Made by a program: the position numbers and the translations under genes. DNA of 64,000 nucleotides from Chionis minor (taxonomy: Eukaryota; Chordata; Aves; Charadriiformes; Chionididae). The notes beneath the pieces are model-generated. The model saw only the letters and a program-made list of their open reading frames with translations, had not been told where the DNA came from and did no database searches. Where the stretch lies: NCBI GenBank assembly GCA_013398295.1, contig VZSF01008852.1, forward strand, positions 1 through 64,000, in the 5' to 3' direction. Below are positions 1 to 12,221 of this stretch, piece by piece (positions within the stretch are counted from its first letter, which is position 1; each line of letters opens with the position of its first letter).

Positions 1-420
1 CCCTCCCCAGCAGGCGCTTTGTCACGGCCGGGCCCTGCCGCCGAGGACCCGTCGGCCTCTGGGCCACCGGCGTTTTCTGCTCGGTGGCCACCGTGCGAGG
101 GTCTTTGCCCCGCGGCCACCGGCCCCCCCCCCGGCTGCAGCGCTCTGGGGGGGGCACCGCAGCGGCACCAGCCTCGCACCCCGACGGGGCCGCGACACCC
201 CGCAGCTCCCACCGCCTCCACGGCGTCCCTGGGCCCGGCAGCGGGGCAGGAGCTGGGGGCGCTGGATCCCAAAGGCCAGGGGGGGCGTTTCAGCCGTGGG
301 GACGGTCTTGTTTTTTGGGCTGTTCTCGCCCTCGCCAGACGTGACGCTGCGAGCGAAGGGGCAGGTTTGGGCCGTCGCGCTGCGGGGGGGGGGGGTTCAG
401 GGCGGGAGGCGGATGTGGAT
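1..420. promoter_or_regulatory. CpG-island flank, probably 3' side of the ARL8A promoter/exon 1
   Basis: The first ~420 bases are strongly GC-rich and dense in CpG, unlike the following kilobases where CpG is depleted. There is a run of G at about 381-393. ARL8A exon 2 is the first coding exon inside the window, and vertebrate ARL8A has a CpG-island promoter around exon 1. The simplest reading is that this is the downstream shoulder of that island, at the start of intron 1. No exon-1 coding sequence (amphipathic N terminus, P-loop) is present in any frame, so the promoter core is inferred to lie left of position 1. Confidence 0.55.
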
Positions 421-3131
421 CCCCTGGATGTCCCAGTTCCACCACAGCCCCCCCCGGGCTGTGCACGATTCTTCGCTCGGTGCCCTGGCTGCAAAGCAAA
501 GCGAGTTATTTCTGCTCGCTCAGGGCACTGGGAGCTGCTGGGCTGTCAAAGGTGATTTTACAGCTAATTTGGAGGCTTCTTTGTGCTGCAGTTCTGCTCC
601 CTGGGAGGATTTCCCTTGGTGCCGGCTGCTGCAGGGCAGAAAACGTCCTTCTGGAAGTGCTGGGGAACAGAGGGAGGACACCCTGAAATGCTTTCACCCC
701 TGAGATGGTGGAGCTCCTGCTCTCGAGCTGTTTTGCTGGCGACCACTGCTCAGTGCTGGTTCTTGTGCTGGTTCTCCCAGCAGACCCACACCAGCCTCAG
801 GGGACAGGCAGCTTTGTGGCTCTGGGACAGTGACCATGAACACTATTCCTTTTTCGGGGTGACTTTGTCCCCGCTGTTCACATGTTTAATAGTCCTTTTT
901 TGCAGTTCCATGTCAGGGTGGGATGCGCCGGTGCCACGAGGGCTAGTCCTGCTCTGGACCCACCGCACGCTGCTAGCCTGTTAATTTGCCATTAAAAATG
1001 GAAAAGTAATTTAACAGCTTTTTAAATAACTGGATAAGCTTCAAAGGGTGATGGAGCTTTATCTCAAACCTGCTGGGCTGTTTTGCCTGCACAGGGCTGG
1101 AAATCACTGGGGATGGTCCCCATCCTCTTGCAATGGCTCTTTTGCCAGCCCAGCTCCCTGTTCCTCTCGTGGCTCCTCTCCCAGCCATGTCTGCAGCAGA
1201 CGGGGCTCAGTGTGGGCTTTGGGGGGCACAGGGTTGGTGGTGGTTGTCCTGCTTTTGCAAGTAAACGCTTCATACCTGGCAGTTTTGCTGTGTGCAAGGC
1301 CACGCCTGCAAGACCTGTGCACCAAGACTCTTTCCGCTTTGCCGGTGTTGTTGGTGTAGGGCAAAGTGACATCCAGGACGCAGAGCAGCTCTTGAGGGAA
1401 GTTTTCCCTTCGTGGTCTGTTGGTGCATCGGAAGGTCTGCGGTGGGGCGTTTAACAGCCTTGCAGGGCAGGCAGGCGCAGGGTGCTGAGCAAGGAGCTTG
1501 GTCTCTGTGGCAGTTTTGCCTCTGTCTGGGAATTTATTTGGAAAGTTCGGATTTTGTGGCAGACACACACAAGAAAGAGGTGACCTTCACTTACCTCCTG
1601 TACATAAGGACTTGTCAGGGACAGCTAAATAACATGACACACAGAAAATCCCGACTCAACAGCAACTACATGGGAAGTGTTTGAGCCATCTGGCTTTAAG
1701 GTGGTGTAATGGGGGTGTTAGAAGGGGAAATAGCTGTGATTTGGGCTTCGGGGAGAGGAAGAACCTGAACTGAAAACTGGTACGTTTTGGCGTTGCTGGA
1801 GAGATCTCTGTGGGTTCAGGTGACGTTCCCCAAGCCTGCAGAACAACACGGGCGCTGGAGCTGGAGCTGCCCTGGGGGGCTTAGTGCCATCTTCATCTTC
1901 TAGGATTTTTAGCTGCACCTGGCTGAAGAATGGAATCTGAAAGATTGGGTGGTTTCCTACAGCAGCCCAGAGACATGGCTGTGCTGGATGAAGGCTTTGC
2001 TGAAGTCAGCCACAACTGGGGGGCATGACTCCCCATGGGCCACCTGGCTGGGGTTTTTATTTTTCTGGGCTCATTTTTTCTTTCTTGGACTGTTGGGAGC
2101 TGAAGCTTGAGGTCCTGTGTGCAAGGAAAAGATGAAAGGCTGTAAAACACATCTGGTCTTGGTTTTAACCTGAAGCTGGAGGGCTTTTAGCTGTCTTTTC
2201 CCAGTCCGGGTGTGATGAGGGCAAGACTTGAGGGTGTCAAGACCCCCTCAATGGGTGCTGGGGCTGAAAACCCATCAGTGCAGGGTGTGTTTAGAAAAAG
2301 AGAGTGGTTTGCTGCTTTTGTTCCAACATCTCATATCTTCCACCTGCACTAGAGAGCCTTCCAAAGGTGTGAAGCCACAGAGAGTGGGTGCTGGGGTGTC
2401 CAGCCCACGTGGTGGGGGGGCCTGGGACAGCGTCCCGCACTTGAACTCTGCTTAGAAAGTTACTCGAATCAATCCTGCAAAAGGAAACCACGTCAGTCTC
2501 ATGCATGGCATCAGGTAGGGTGATGGATGCCGTGGCAGCTGGCCAGCTCTCCGACAGCACTGCTGGTGGAGAAATATCCTGACAGCGGCCTGGAGGAACA
2601 CAGAACTCAGCACCTCCTCCAGCCCATTCCCAGGGAGCCACCATCCCCCTCTGCTGACCCATCTCTGCAGGGTGTGCTTGGGTGCCTGAATCCGGCAAGG
2701 GAGGTGGCATCTCCAGGTCCTGCAAGGTATCCAAGGATTGCTGGGGAGGTAGAGAAGAGAGATGCCGGTGGAGATGCTGAGAGAAGGAAGGAGATCTTGT
2801 TCTGATGCATTTTCACTGGTCAGTCCGGCATCCGCCTCTCCCAGTAACTCTGCATGTGCCCCTTGCGTGGGGTCAGCAGGGCCAGGGTGGGCTGCGAGGT
2901 GGACGTGGCTTCTCGCGCTGCGTGGTCATTCTGCCTCCAGATGCAGGGTCTGGGCGCTCAACAGTTCCTTCCATTGAACCTGAGCTTCATAGTGCAGAAG
3001 GTGGTAGCTTTTTTGAGAGAGGTCCTCCGTGTTTCTGGAAGGAGCTGGCTGGGGCACAGGCTTGCCTTGCTGCTCTAAGTTCTGTCAGCATAAGCCAAGA
3101 AAAAAAATGGACAGTGGGTTTTTTCCAGGAT
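421..3131. other. ARL8A intron 1, 5' part: no feature seen
   Basis: Unique, moderately GC-rich sequence. No conserved exon, RNA gene or clear repeat was found on either strand. Confidence 0.6.
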
Positions 3132-4072
3132 CTCAGAACCATAGAGTGGCTTGGGTTGGAAGGGACCTTTAAAGGCCATCTAGTCCAACCCCCCTGCAAT
3201 GTGTAGGGACATCTTCAACCAGATCAAGTTGCCCAGAGCCCTGTCCAACCTGACCTTGAATGTTTCCAGGGATGGGGCAACTCCCACTTCTCTGGGCAAC
3301 TTGTGCCAGTGTTTTACCACCCTCATTGTCAAAAATGTCTCCTTTATGTCTCTTCTGAATCTCCCCTCTTTCAGTTTAAAACCGTTACCCTTTGTCCTAT
3401 CACAACCAGCCCTACTAAAAGGTCTCTTTTTATTTTTCTTACAAGGCACCTGTTTTAAGGACTGGAAGATTTCTATAAGGTCTCCCTGGAGCCTTCTCTT
3501 CTCTAGGCGGAACACCCCCAACCCTCCCAGCCTGTCCTCCCAGCAGAGGTGCTCCAGCCCTCTGATCATCTTTGTGGCCTCCTTTGGCCCCGCTCCAACA
3601 GGTCCATGTCTCTGCTGTGCCGAGGCCCCAGAGCTGGAGGTGGCACTGCAGGGGGTCTGTCCCCCGAGTGGAGCAGAGGGGCAGAATCCTCCCTCGGGCT
3701 GCTGCGGATGCAGCTCAGGATGCAGGTGGCTTTCTGGGCTACCAGAGCACGTTGCCAGCTCATGTCCGGCTTTTCACCCACTCTCCTCAGCAGGGCTGCT
3801 CTCAATCCCTTCATTCCCCAGCCTGTATGGATACTGGGGGTTGCCCCGACCCAGGTGAGGACCCTGCACGTGGCCTTGTTGAAGGTCATGAGGTTCACAT
3901 GGGTTCACTCCTTGGGCAGGTCCTTCTGGATGGCGTCTCATCCCTCAGGTGTATCAACCTCTTCCACTCAGCTTGGTGTTGTTGGCAAGCTTGTGGAGGA
4001 CAGGGACAATCCCGCTGTCCGCATCATTGATGAAGGTGTTAAACAATATTGATCCTAATACGGACACTGGTC
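3132..4072 (-). mobile_element. CR1 LINE, 5'-truncated, minus strand
   Basis: Starting at 3132 the plus strand reads the reverse complement of a CR1 3' end (ccatagagtggcttgggttggaagggacc). Read on the minus strand it translates to the C-terminal part of the CR1 reverse-transcriptase ORF: LEKRRLQGDLIEIFQSLK, then RFRRDIKETF and KHWHKLPREV. The frame is interrupted further 5'. It is a dead fragment inside ARL8A intron 1. The left (5') limit near 4070 is approximate. Confidence 0.9.
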
Positions 4073-4621
4073 CCAATATGGACAAGTGATGCCTGACTGT
4101 GAGCTGCGTTGTCCAAAGCAGAAACGTAAGCAGGTCTGGAGGGCTTGACCAGGGTCATCCAGGCAGGCAGTGGCACCATATTCCTGCCGCTTGGCAAGAA
4201 ACTCCAAACAAGCCGGCTCCCTTGGCTGCTCCAGGATCCAGCCTGTAGCCGGATGTGCGTGCCAGGGGTGGATGTATCCATCCCAGCATCCTCAGCACCA
4301 GCATCGACCTGCTGCGGTGCCGGTCAGTCCAGGGGTGCTCCGTGCCACCCGTGTGGGTAAAGCCATTTGGCTTCCTCTGAGCATCGTCCCTGCGTATTGG
4401 GAACAGCAGGGACTTGCCTGCACTCCGCGTTTTGCCAGAAGAGCTGTGGCTGTGTTGCAGCCCAACTTGGGACGAGGGTTTGTGGGACCTGCTGTGCACC
4501 ATGAGGGGCTCTGGGAATGCTGGGAGAGGGAGTGAGCCTCAGGGAATACTCTGTGCCGTGCTCAGGCTGCCTTTAAAAAAACCCACCCCACCATCCTGGC
4601 ATGTCTCCTGCCCTGGCTCAG

Positions 4622-4945
4622 AGGTATGGTGGCGAACCCAAAGTACACCAGGGGAGAAGCACCTTGGCACCGCACAAGACTTCTGGGATATTTATGAGGA
4701 CAAGCATGGGAAAATATAGGGATAAGCGAATAAAAAAGGTCCATTGCGTGGCAACAGGTTGCTTAGTCAGTACCTTTGCCTGGCTGTGCCCTGTGCTCAG
4801 GCAGCGCTGTCTGTCCTATTGCATCAAACTGCATTTCTAACTGTTTTCCTGGTGAGGGTCTCTGTCTTCTGCATGTGTGTGTTTGAGGGTCTGAGCACCA
4901 GCAACTGGTCTCCAAAGCAGGGGTCAGAGGCTGCTTGTCCCTGGT
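4622..4945 (+). repeat. Unclassified dispersed repeat, copy A (plus)
   Basis: This ~320-bp segment matches the reverse complement of 6536-6846 along most of its length. Shared blocks include caggggagaagcacc, gcacaagacttct, catgggaaaa, tctgtcttctg and gagcacca. It has no CR1 similarity. Its family is unknown to me; a solo LTR-like element is one possibility. Confidence 0.7.
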
Positions 4946-6328
4946 GCAGGGGACGCCCATGCTTATGGCTCATGGGATGGTCCTCGAGCTCTCAGCTCTT
5001 CTGGCTGAGAAGAGTGACTGTCGCATCCTGGCACTGATGCGTGCTGGCATCAGGCTGTACCCAGGTGACGGGGTTTGGGGCTGCCGTGCCCCCCAGCCAG
5101 GGTTTCCTGGGCACAGGCATGTGCAGATGCCAGGAGTGAGCTGGACGTGGAAGTGTCTACCTGGCCCCGCGTGTCCTGTGGTATAGGTGCCATCCGGGTG
5201 AGAGCACTGGCATGTCCTGAAAAACCTAAGCGTGGTCCTTGAATGCCCCCTTAGCATAACCCAGGGTCTGGATGTAGCAAAGACCTGCTAATTGAGGAGT
5301 GTTATAATTTTTATTCAAGTGCAAAGTTAAAAGGCAGCCGTAGAAGAATGTAAACACCAGTAAGATTGTTAAGTTAAAGGGTAGCATGAGCCTCAAGCAA
5401 GAAAGATTGGAGATCTTCCATCTTTCAAAGCAGGGCAGTCTTGGAGATTGAACAAAGCTTTGAAGAACCGTGGACTACCAGGCTGTGGTGAGCTCAGCTG
5501 GGGCTTTATTTCTCTGCCTGGTCCTTATAGCAACTGCTGGTCTCTGCTCGGGTGCCCCTCACCTGAGAGGTCCCATATGGATGTATCACCACGATCAGCC
5601 TTTACCCCTGCAATGAAGCTAGGTGCTGCTTGGGAAGATGTGGTGGGACTCCATGTCCTCGTGCGTTTTGCAGAGGTCTGACGGAGGAGCTGGTGCTTGA
5701 GGGCCTGGTGGGAACGGGCAGAGCCAGGCCAGGTACCAGCTCAAAACCTGGCGCCTGCGCCTGATGAATGATCGCTGCCTTAGAGGAACGAGCACAATGT
5801 GCGTTGGTAGCCGGTGGCTGTGCAGGCTCAGAGCTGCGGACAGATGACCAAGGGGCAACCTCCTGTATTTTCTCAGGCCTGGTAGCAAAGTCCACCAGCT
5901 ACAGCCTCGTGACAGGTTTGTCCTTGTCCTCAGCTTTCTCCTCTGTTTCCACAGCCTGCACCCACTGCTTGGTTCTCCATTTTTCTTGTTCTGTTTTTTT
6001 TTCTCTTAATGGAAAAAATAAATGCAGCGCTCATTTCCTGTAAAAGTGGAGACTGTATCAACATTGGTCTAGCGCTGGGCTTTGTTATGTCTGCTTTTTA
6101 ATTATTGCCATTATGCAGATTTTCTCTCCTAGTTTCTCTCCTAGTTAACTCTACTTCTCAGGAGCAACAGCTTCAGCAAGTGGAAGAGTTGGTTTCTATG
6201 GGCACTGCTTAAATATTTACTTTGGTCTCATCTTTACCACCTTGAAGAAAGTAAGTGTTTTGCTTAAATTCAGTTTTACCTGTTGCTGTAAGCTCTGCCC
6301 ACCGTGGCTGTGGCATTCCGCAGTCACA

Positions 6329-6347
6329 ACACACACACACACACACA
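6329..6347. repeat. (CA)n microsatellite
   Basis: About nine uninterrupted CA units. Confidence 0.95.
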
Positions 6348-6535
6348 GGTCTTTCAGTTGACCCTCAGACCCCACGGTTGCTCTGGCAGTTGTCCTGCCC
6401 CTCCTGGTTCCTCCAGGAGCCACATTCTCCCATGGTCTCGGCCCCGGGGACGCCCACCCGCTGGGTCCATGGCCGTTCCACCTGCTCGGTGGTGGCTGCA
6501 CACTCATCCACACTCGCTCCGGTTGCTGCACCAAG

Positions 6536-6846
6536 GACAAGTGGCTTCTGAACCCTGGCTTGGTGACAAGTTGGTGGTGCTCGGACCCCCAAACACGCAC
6601 ATGTACACAGAAGACAGAGGCCCTTACTCAGGGAAATTGTCAGAAATGCGGTTTCGTAAGAAGACAGGGCAGACTGCGCTAGCTGAGCACGAGACATGGC
6701 CAGCATGCTGACCAGCAGTCTGTTGACCCTTTTTGTCCCCTTGTCCCTCTGTTTTCCCATGTTTGTTCCCACAGACATCCGAGAAGTCTTGTGCAATGCC
6801 AAGGTGCTTCTCCCCTGCTGTACTTCAAGTTCCCCACCTGCCATTC
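6536..6846 (-). repeat. Unclassified dispersed repeat, copy B (minus)
   Basis: Inverted relative to copy A at 4622-4945 and clearly homologous. It also shares the block around gtaagaagacaggrcagact and tgttgacccttttgtcc with copy C at 8401-8506. All three lie in ARL8A intron 1. Confidence 0.7.
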
Positions 6847-7519
6847 CATGTGTGGGTAGAGGAACCTGCTCTGGCTCTCCTGCCCTGGGAGTAGCTGGAC
6901 GAGGGGTTTCTTTGGGTTTGTCCTCCTGTTCTTGCCTCTCTGTGCTCCTTTGTGTGTGTGCAGATGAGTTTTTTATCACGTAACTTAATTATTACCTCTA
7001 CCGGGCTCATCTGGGAGACTCCCTGCAGCCTGTCCTTGGTTAAACCCAGCTCAGGAAGGAGAGCACAAGGCTTTGTCTTCACCTGTGTCCTGGCCAGGCT
7101 GCGGATCTGCAGCACAGCTACCGGTGTTGCTGTGCCCTCAGGGACCTCAAGTGTCCTGCAAGTTGCAAGCACCCCCAGCCCTGCTGCTGGCTGCAGCCAC
7201 TAATAAATTTGTAGGCAGTTTTGGGGTCTGTCTGGACAAAGGTGGGAGCAAACGTTGCTGCAGTTCTTGTACAGAGATGCCTTCACCTCGGAGTCGAGAG
7301 CTGCCCTGCGCGTCCCTGGGGAGCTGCTGGGAGCAACTCGTATGTATCTGTGCTTTTCTGCCCCAAACAGGGTGCTGAGTCAGCACAGCCTCAGCGCTGC
7401 CGTCCAGGGTGTTTCTGGCTGTGGTGCAGTGCTGAAGAAGCAAAAGCAGCCCAAGGATTTTCCCTTTCATCTGAGAAACCTCATTTTTATGAAAGAAACT
7501 GAGCTTCAGTGGTACCATG

Positions 7520-7525
<6 letters not shown>

Positions 7526-7567
<42 letters not shown>

Positions 7568-7650
7568 CCTCTATCTGCGNCGATTCTTATGAAAGGTGTC
7601 TAATGCCTTTTAAAAAAAAAAAAAAAAAAAAAAAAGAAAAGAAAAAAAAA
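7526..7650. repeat. Two long poly(A) tracts flanking 46 bp
   Basis: Forty A at 7526-7565 and an A-rich tract at 7612-7650 with two G interruptions. They are separated by a short unique segment that contains an ambiguous base at 7580. There is no AATAAA just upstream, so neither tract is an obvious retroposed mRNA tail. Low base quality is likely here. Confidence 0.9.
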
Positions 7651-7734
7651 GCCATTAGCTGCATTGCAGGGAGTGGGATGAATCTGTCCTGGAGAGCATC
7701 ATCTTGCCTGGCTCCCGTGGGCTTACTGGCAGTG

Positions 7735-8400
7735 TCACAGAATCACAGAATGGCAGGGGATGGAAGGGACCTCTGGAGATCATCTAGTCCAACCCCGCTG
7801 CCAGAGCAGGGTCACCCAGAGCAGGTTGGACAGGAACGCAGCCAGGCAGGTTTTGGATATCTCCAGAGAAGGAGACTCACAGCCTCTCTGGGCAGCCTGT
7901 TCTAGTGCTCTGGCACCCTCAAAGTAGTTTTTCCTCATGTTGAAAGGGAATTTGTTGTGTTCCAGTTTGTGCCCGTTGCTCATTGTCATGTCACTGGGCA
8001 CCACTGAAGAGTCTGACCATGTTCTCTTGACACCCACCCTTTAGATATCGATAAGCATCGATGAGATCTCCTCTCAACCTGGACATCTCTTCTCCAGGCT
8101 GAACAGACCCAGGTCTCTCAGCTTTTCCTCATAAGAGAGGTACTCCATTCCCTTGATCGTCTTTGTAGCCCTCTGCTGGACTTCCTCCAGCAGTTCCCTA
8201 TCTGTCTCAAACTGGGGAGCCCAGAACTGGACACGGTACTCCAGCTGTGGCCTCACCAGGGCAGAGCAGAGGGAGAGGACGACCTCCCTCCACCTGCTGT
8301 CCTCACTCTTTTTAGTGCACCCCAGGATACCATTGGCCTTCTTGGCCACAAGGGCACATTGCTGGCTCGTGGTCAACTTGTCCACCAGGGCTCCCAGGAC
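7735..8400 (-). mobile_element. CR1 LINE, 5'-truncated, minus strand
   Basis: The plus strand begins cacagaatcacagaatgg at the CR1 3' end. The minus strand encodes degraded CR1 reverse-transcriptase C-terminal sequence (CSALVRPQLEYRVQFWAP, then YLSYEEKLRDLGLFSLEKR). Its 5' truncation point near 8400 abuts copy C of the unclassified repeat directly. Confidence 0.92.
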
Positions 8401-8506
8401 GTTTTGGTAAGAAGACAGGACAGACTGCTCTGCCTGAGCAGGAGGCATGGTCAGATGAACATATTGATGAGCAATCTGTTGACCCTTTTTGTCCTCTTAT
8501 CCCTCA
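8401..8506 (-). repeat. Unclassified dispersed repeat, copy C (partial, minus)
   Basis: About 105 bp matching the middle of copy B (gtaagaagacaggacag through tgttgacccttttgtcctctt). It is cut at its left edge by the CR1 at 7735-8400 and diverges after about 8505. Confidence 0.65.
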
Positions 8507-11500
8507 ATTTTGACTTTAGGTGACCAGGAGCCAGGTCATGCCGGCATCACCCGGTGAGCTGGTGTAAGGCCTGGCTGTTGTCTGCAAGCTTGTCCCCGAA
8601 TCCAGTTTTTGCTCTCCAAATCTGAGTGGGCTGGAGGTGGGGTCAGGGAGGGCAGCACAGCCCCTTTCAGCTGTGTTAGCATAACCAGGAGCAGGGCCTG
8701 GGGGTTTTCCACCATGCTGAAAGCCTGCCGTGTTGAATTTCCAAGCTGAAGGGTCCTGCAGAGCCAGACCAAGCAGGTGGTGATGGTGAGACCATCTGGT
8801 TTGCGGTGGGGTGGGACTGGGTGCCTGTCCCTGTCCCATAGCACCATGCTTGCCCTGCTGGCCTGCCCACGGTGGTGGGGTCTGGCCGACGCAGGTCCCT
8901 TCAGCGTGATCCCTCTGCACGGAGGTTTTGAAGCCATCGCCTGGCATTTCTCTCTGGGTTGGAGCTTGGACAGGATTCAGCAGGGACTCGACACGCTCTG
9001 CCACGTGGCAAGAGATGCCTGCAGGAGCTGGGTGGTTTGGGGGATGGGCCAGGCGCAGGTGGGAGCCACGCAAGCAAGGGTGCTTTGGGCATCTGCCTCT
9101 GCCCCACGGAGGATGATGTTCTGGTGGAGATGTGACTTTAGATGACCAGGGGCCAGGCTTTCAGCACTGCCATCTCCAGTCCCTGGAAAATGGCTTGTTT
9201 GAGAGCACCTGGCAACATGGGGGTGCAAAGCAGCCAGGAGTGATTTATGAAGAACGGGTCACACCAAGCAGTGTCATCCTGTGCTGGGAGAGAGTGACAA
9301 TTACCTGGCCGCGGTGTGGAGCAGGGCTTGAGCACCTCTGCTCTGCTCACTGCTTGCCAGAGCTGGTGGATGTGGTGTGGAGGCTTTCTGTGTGTGCTAG
9401 CGAGCTGAGGTTCCGGCCGAGCACAGGACGATGGCTGCAGTGGCAGGTGACATGGTGTTCATGTGCATGTGACGGAGGATGGGGCTCAGAGTGAACAGGG
9501 GGCACCGCCTGCCCCAGCAAAAGCTGGAGCCTGGCCTCCTCTCCCAGCAACCCAACTGGAAAGTGGTGGGGGAGAAGTCATTTGTCTTCCAGCCAGGCAG
9601 GGTGGTCTGGCCAGGGGTGCTGAGGGGGCCCTGGCAAAACCGGTGATGAACTAGAGCTTACTAAGACCTGATCCACTTCTTGTAGCCACAAAATTCATCT
9701 TGCCTACAGGGTTTTTGTGCCTCCTGGAGGAATCCCACTCCCAAGTGATCAGTGCATCTGGGCATGATCTCTGGGGTCAGCCTGGATGCTGTGTCCTTGC
9801 ACAACCAAAATTTGGGGAAAGATGCATCCAGTGAAGCTTTTGCATGCCTGCAGCTGGGCTGGTCTCCACTGCCTGGTGGAGGAGCTGCAGGTGGCTGGTA
9901 GTTGAAGATGTGCCAGCGGCGTCAGGATGTAGGGCAGTTGGAGAAAGAAGAGAGGACACCATCCAAAGGTGCTTTCAGAGAGCAGGCGATGCAGAAGGAG
10001 CTGAACGTGTCACAGCAAAATGAAGGTGCTGCTGCAGGTGCCAGGATGGCAGGGACGATGTGCCAGCCATCCTGGACCACAACATGTCACGTTCCCACCC
10101 TGGCCTTTTTTGGACACCACAAGTGGTTTTGTCTTGGCCCCTTGGCCGTGGGCAGCCTGGAGGCAGGCACCATGGTTGGGGAAGGACTTGGGGCAGGGAG
10201 TAAGGCCGTGCTATGCTCAAGGAGATGTCCTCACTCACATCTCTGGTGGAGGAAAGCAGATGTGGCTCCTGGCTCCTGCAGCCCCTGAAAGAAGAGCCAT
10301 CCCACCTGAACTGTGTCTTAGGTGGCTTTCGCACAGCCAGCAGTTTCTGCGACGTGGTCCGGGATCCCTGATGGGAGGTGCCTGCAGCTTCCGAGAGCTC
10401 TTCAGCAGTTGCTCTCCACATCTTCTGATCAAAGCCTGATAATTCTGTAAAACCTGGTCCATAAAGCCAAATTGTGTGTTGAACTTCAGTCTGCAGGAGA
10501 TATCCCGTGTCGGCTGGTGGTAGAGGGATTCCTGTCTGCTTCCCCTCCTCTCCCCCTGTGCCCTTCCCCGCCAGTCCCCGGCGTGGTTTCTGGGTGCACC
10601 ATGGCTTGGAGACCCCTTTGCTGTCAGGCTTTGCTGGTGAATGCAAAAGGGAAATGAAAAAGGGAAGTGGCATGTGTTGCAGAACCATTGGAAGAGGTCA
10701 GGAAAACCGTGGGGACTCGCTGATGTGGTGGGTCTGGAGGAGCCGTTGGCTCAACAAAGTACAAAATTCTGCTTATCAGAAAATGGCATAAATTGCCTTC
10801 CCTTTTTGAGGTTTTTGTTAACTGAAAGAAAACCCAGAAAAGTCCTAGAGAAATGGAGATTTTAAGCCAGTAAAGAGCCGCTGGGATGAGTTTGGCTGCG
10901 GTTGGTGATTCCTGCCGGTTTCTGGCAATGGTGGCCAAAAGCCCCAGTGACATGTTATCCTGGTTATCAAACTTTCTTCCCCATCAGCTTCCCTGGTATC
11001 CTGCAGCCGGGCCTTCCACAAGGGTGTGTTTAAAAAGCAAAGATTATCCCGTTCTGAGTGACGTGGGGCTGCCTGCCAGGCGGGAGGCTGCTGGAGGCAG
11101 AGGGTGGAGGGCTGTGGCAGCACTTGCCTCCTGCCCCAGGGATGTTGCTGCGGCTGCCCGGAGCATCCCTCTGCACTGCTCAGTCCAGGGCCATCTCACG
11201 GCACTGGGATTGGAGCAGCAAACTGGAAGGTGGGGTGGGCTTTAACAGCCCAGTGTCGTCCTGTCCCCCCGGTGCAGTGCTGGGTCTGTGGGCTGGCGAG
11301 GAGCATCTCCCCGTGGTGGCAAGGGGACTGTTCTGCTCACCGCTCTGACGAGACTAACCTAGTTTCTCAGCGGCACTGGGAGGCTGCGAATCTGCGGTGA
11401 TTTCATGCGTTTCATGCCTGACACGTCTCGGAGCTGCGCTGCCGGAGGACACACAGTGGCAGCTCCTTGGGGAGGGGGAAAGGGAACCCTTTGCATCCCC

Positions 11501-12140
11501 CCACATCACCCAGCATGAGCAACTGGCTTTCAGGCATGGGCAGGGTGCAGGCGGGCGGCAGGCCTGCAGGAAAGCAGAAGTCAGTCTGGTTTGGGCTGGG
11601 CCATAAATGATCCGAAGCAGGAAACGTGCCGGAGCCCCCAGGACTTGCAGCCAGAAAGGAGCCCGTGCAGGAGGTGGCTCCCCTGGGTGGGAAGCCCGGC
11701 CGCCTGCCTGCACCCTGCGTCCTTGCCTGGCTGCCGGTGGGTTTTGCAGGAGAGGTTTGGGCCCAGCACGGCTGACCTGAGGTCGCTACAGTGGGCAAAG
11801 GTTTCTGCCTCCTCCTGCGAAGCGCTTTGGAATCCCACCTGGAAAGGGCTGAATTGGGTGAGCCTCTGCCACCCCACTGAGATGGCAGCGTGGCTGGGGC
11901 CAGGGGCTTCACTGGGGCACGCAGGGTGTCCTGCACCCTGTGCAGCAGCCACAGCTGCAGCAGCATTTCCCTCCTGCAGGCATTTGATCTCCTTTTGCTC
12001 TAATTTTGCTCCTGGTTGAGCTGTGCGGGCTGCAGGGCTGGCGGAAGGTTTTGGGGTTGTTTCCAGGCGGGCTGTCAGCCCCGCTGCCCCGCTTGGGGCT
12101 TTGCGCGCCTCCTAATGCAGTTTCACCTTGTTCCTTGCAG
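8507..12140. other. ARL8A intron 1, 3' part: no gene seen
   Basis: Unique sequence apart from a 25-bp near-duplicate pair (8511-8535 and 9133-9157). No conserved exon is readable before the exon 2 acceptor at 12140. Confidence 0.6.
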
Positions 12141-12221
12141 TCAGGACAGTTCAATGAAGACATGATCCCGACGGTGGGCTTCAACATGAGGAAGATCACC
12201 AAGGGGAATGTTACCATAAAG
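12141..12221 (+). CDS. ARL8A: ARL8A coding exon 2 (switch I)
   Basis: 81 bp, 27 codons, reading [15 protein letters not shown] onward to GNVTIK. The acceptor is ttccttgcag and the donor gtaaag. It begins and ends in phase 0. It holds the switch I threonine that coordinates magnesium in the GTP state. Confidence 0.97.

Noticed and set aside
8074..8448. Minus-strand 124-codon frame as a gene
   Set aside because: It is degraded CR1 reverse-transcriptase sequence.
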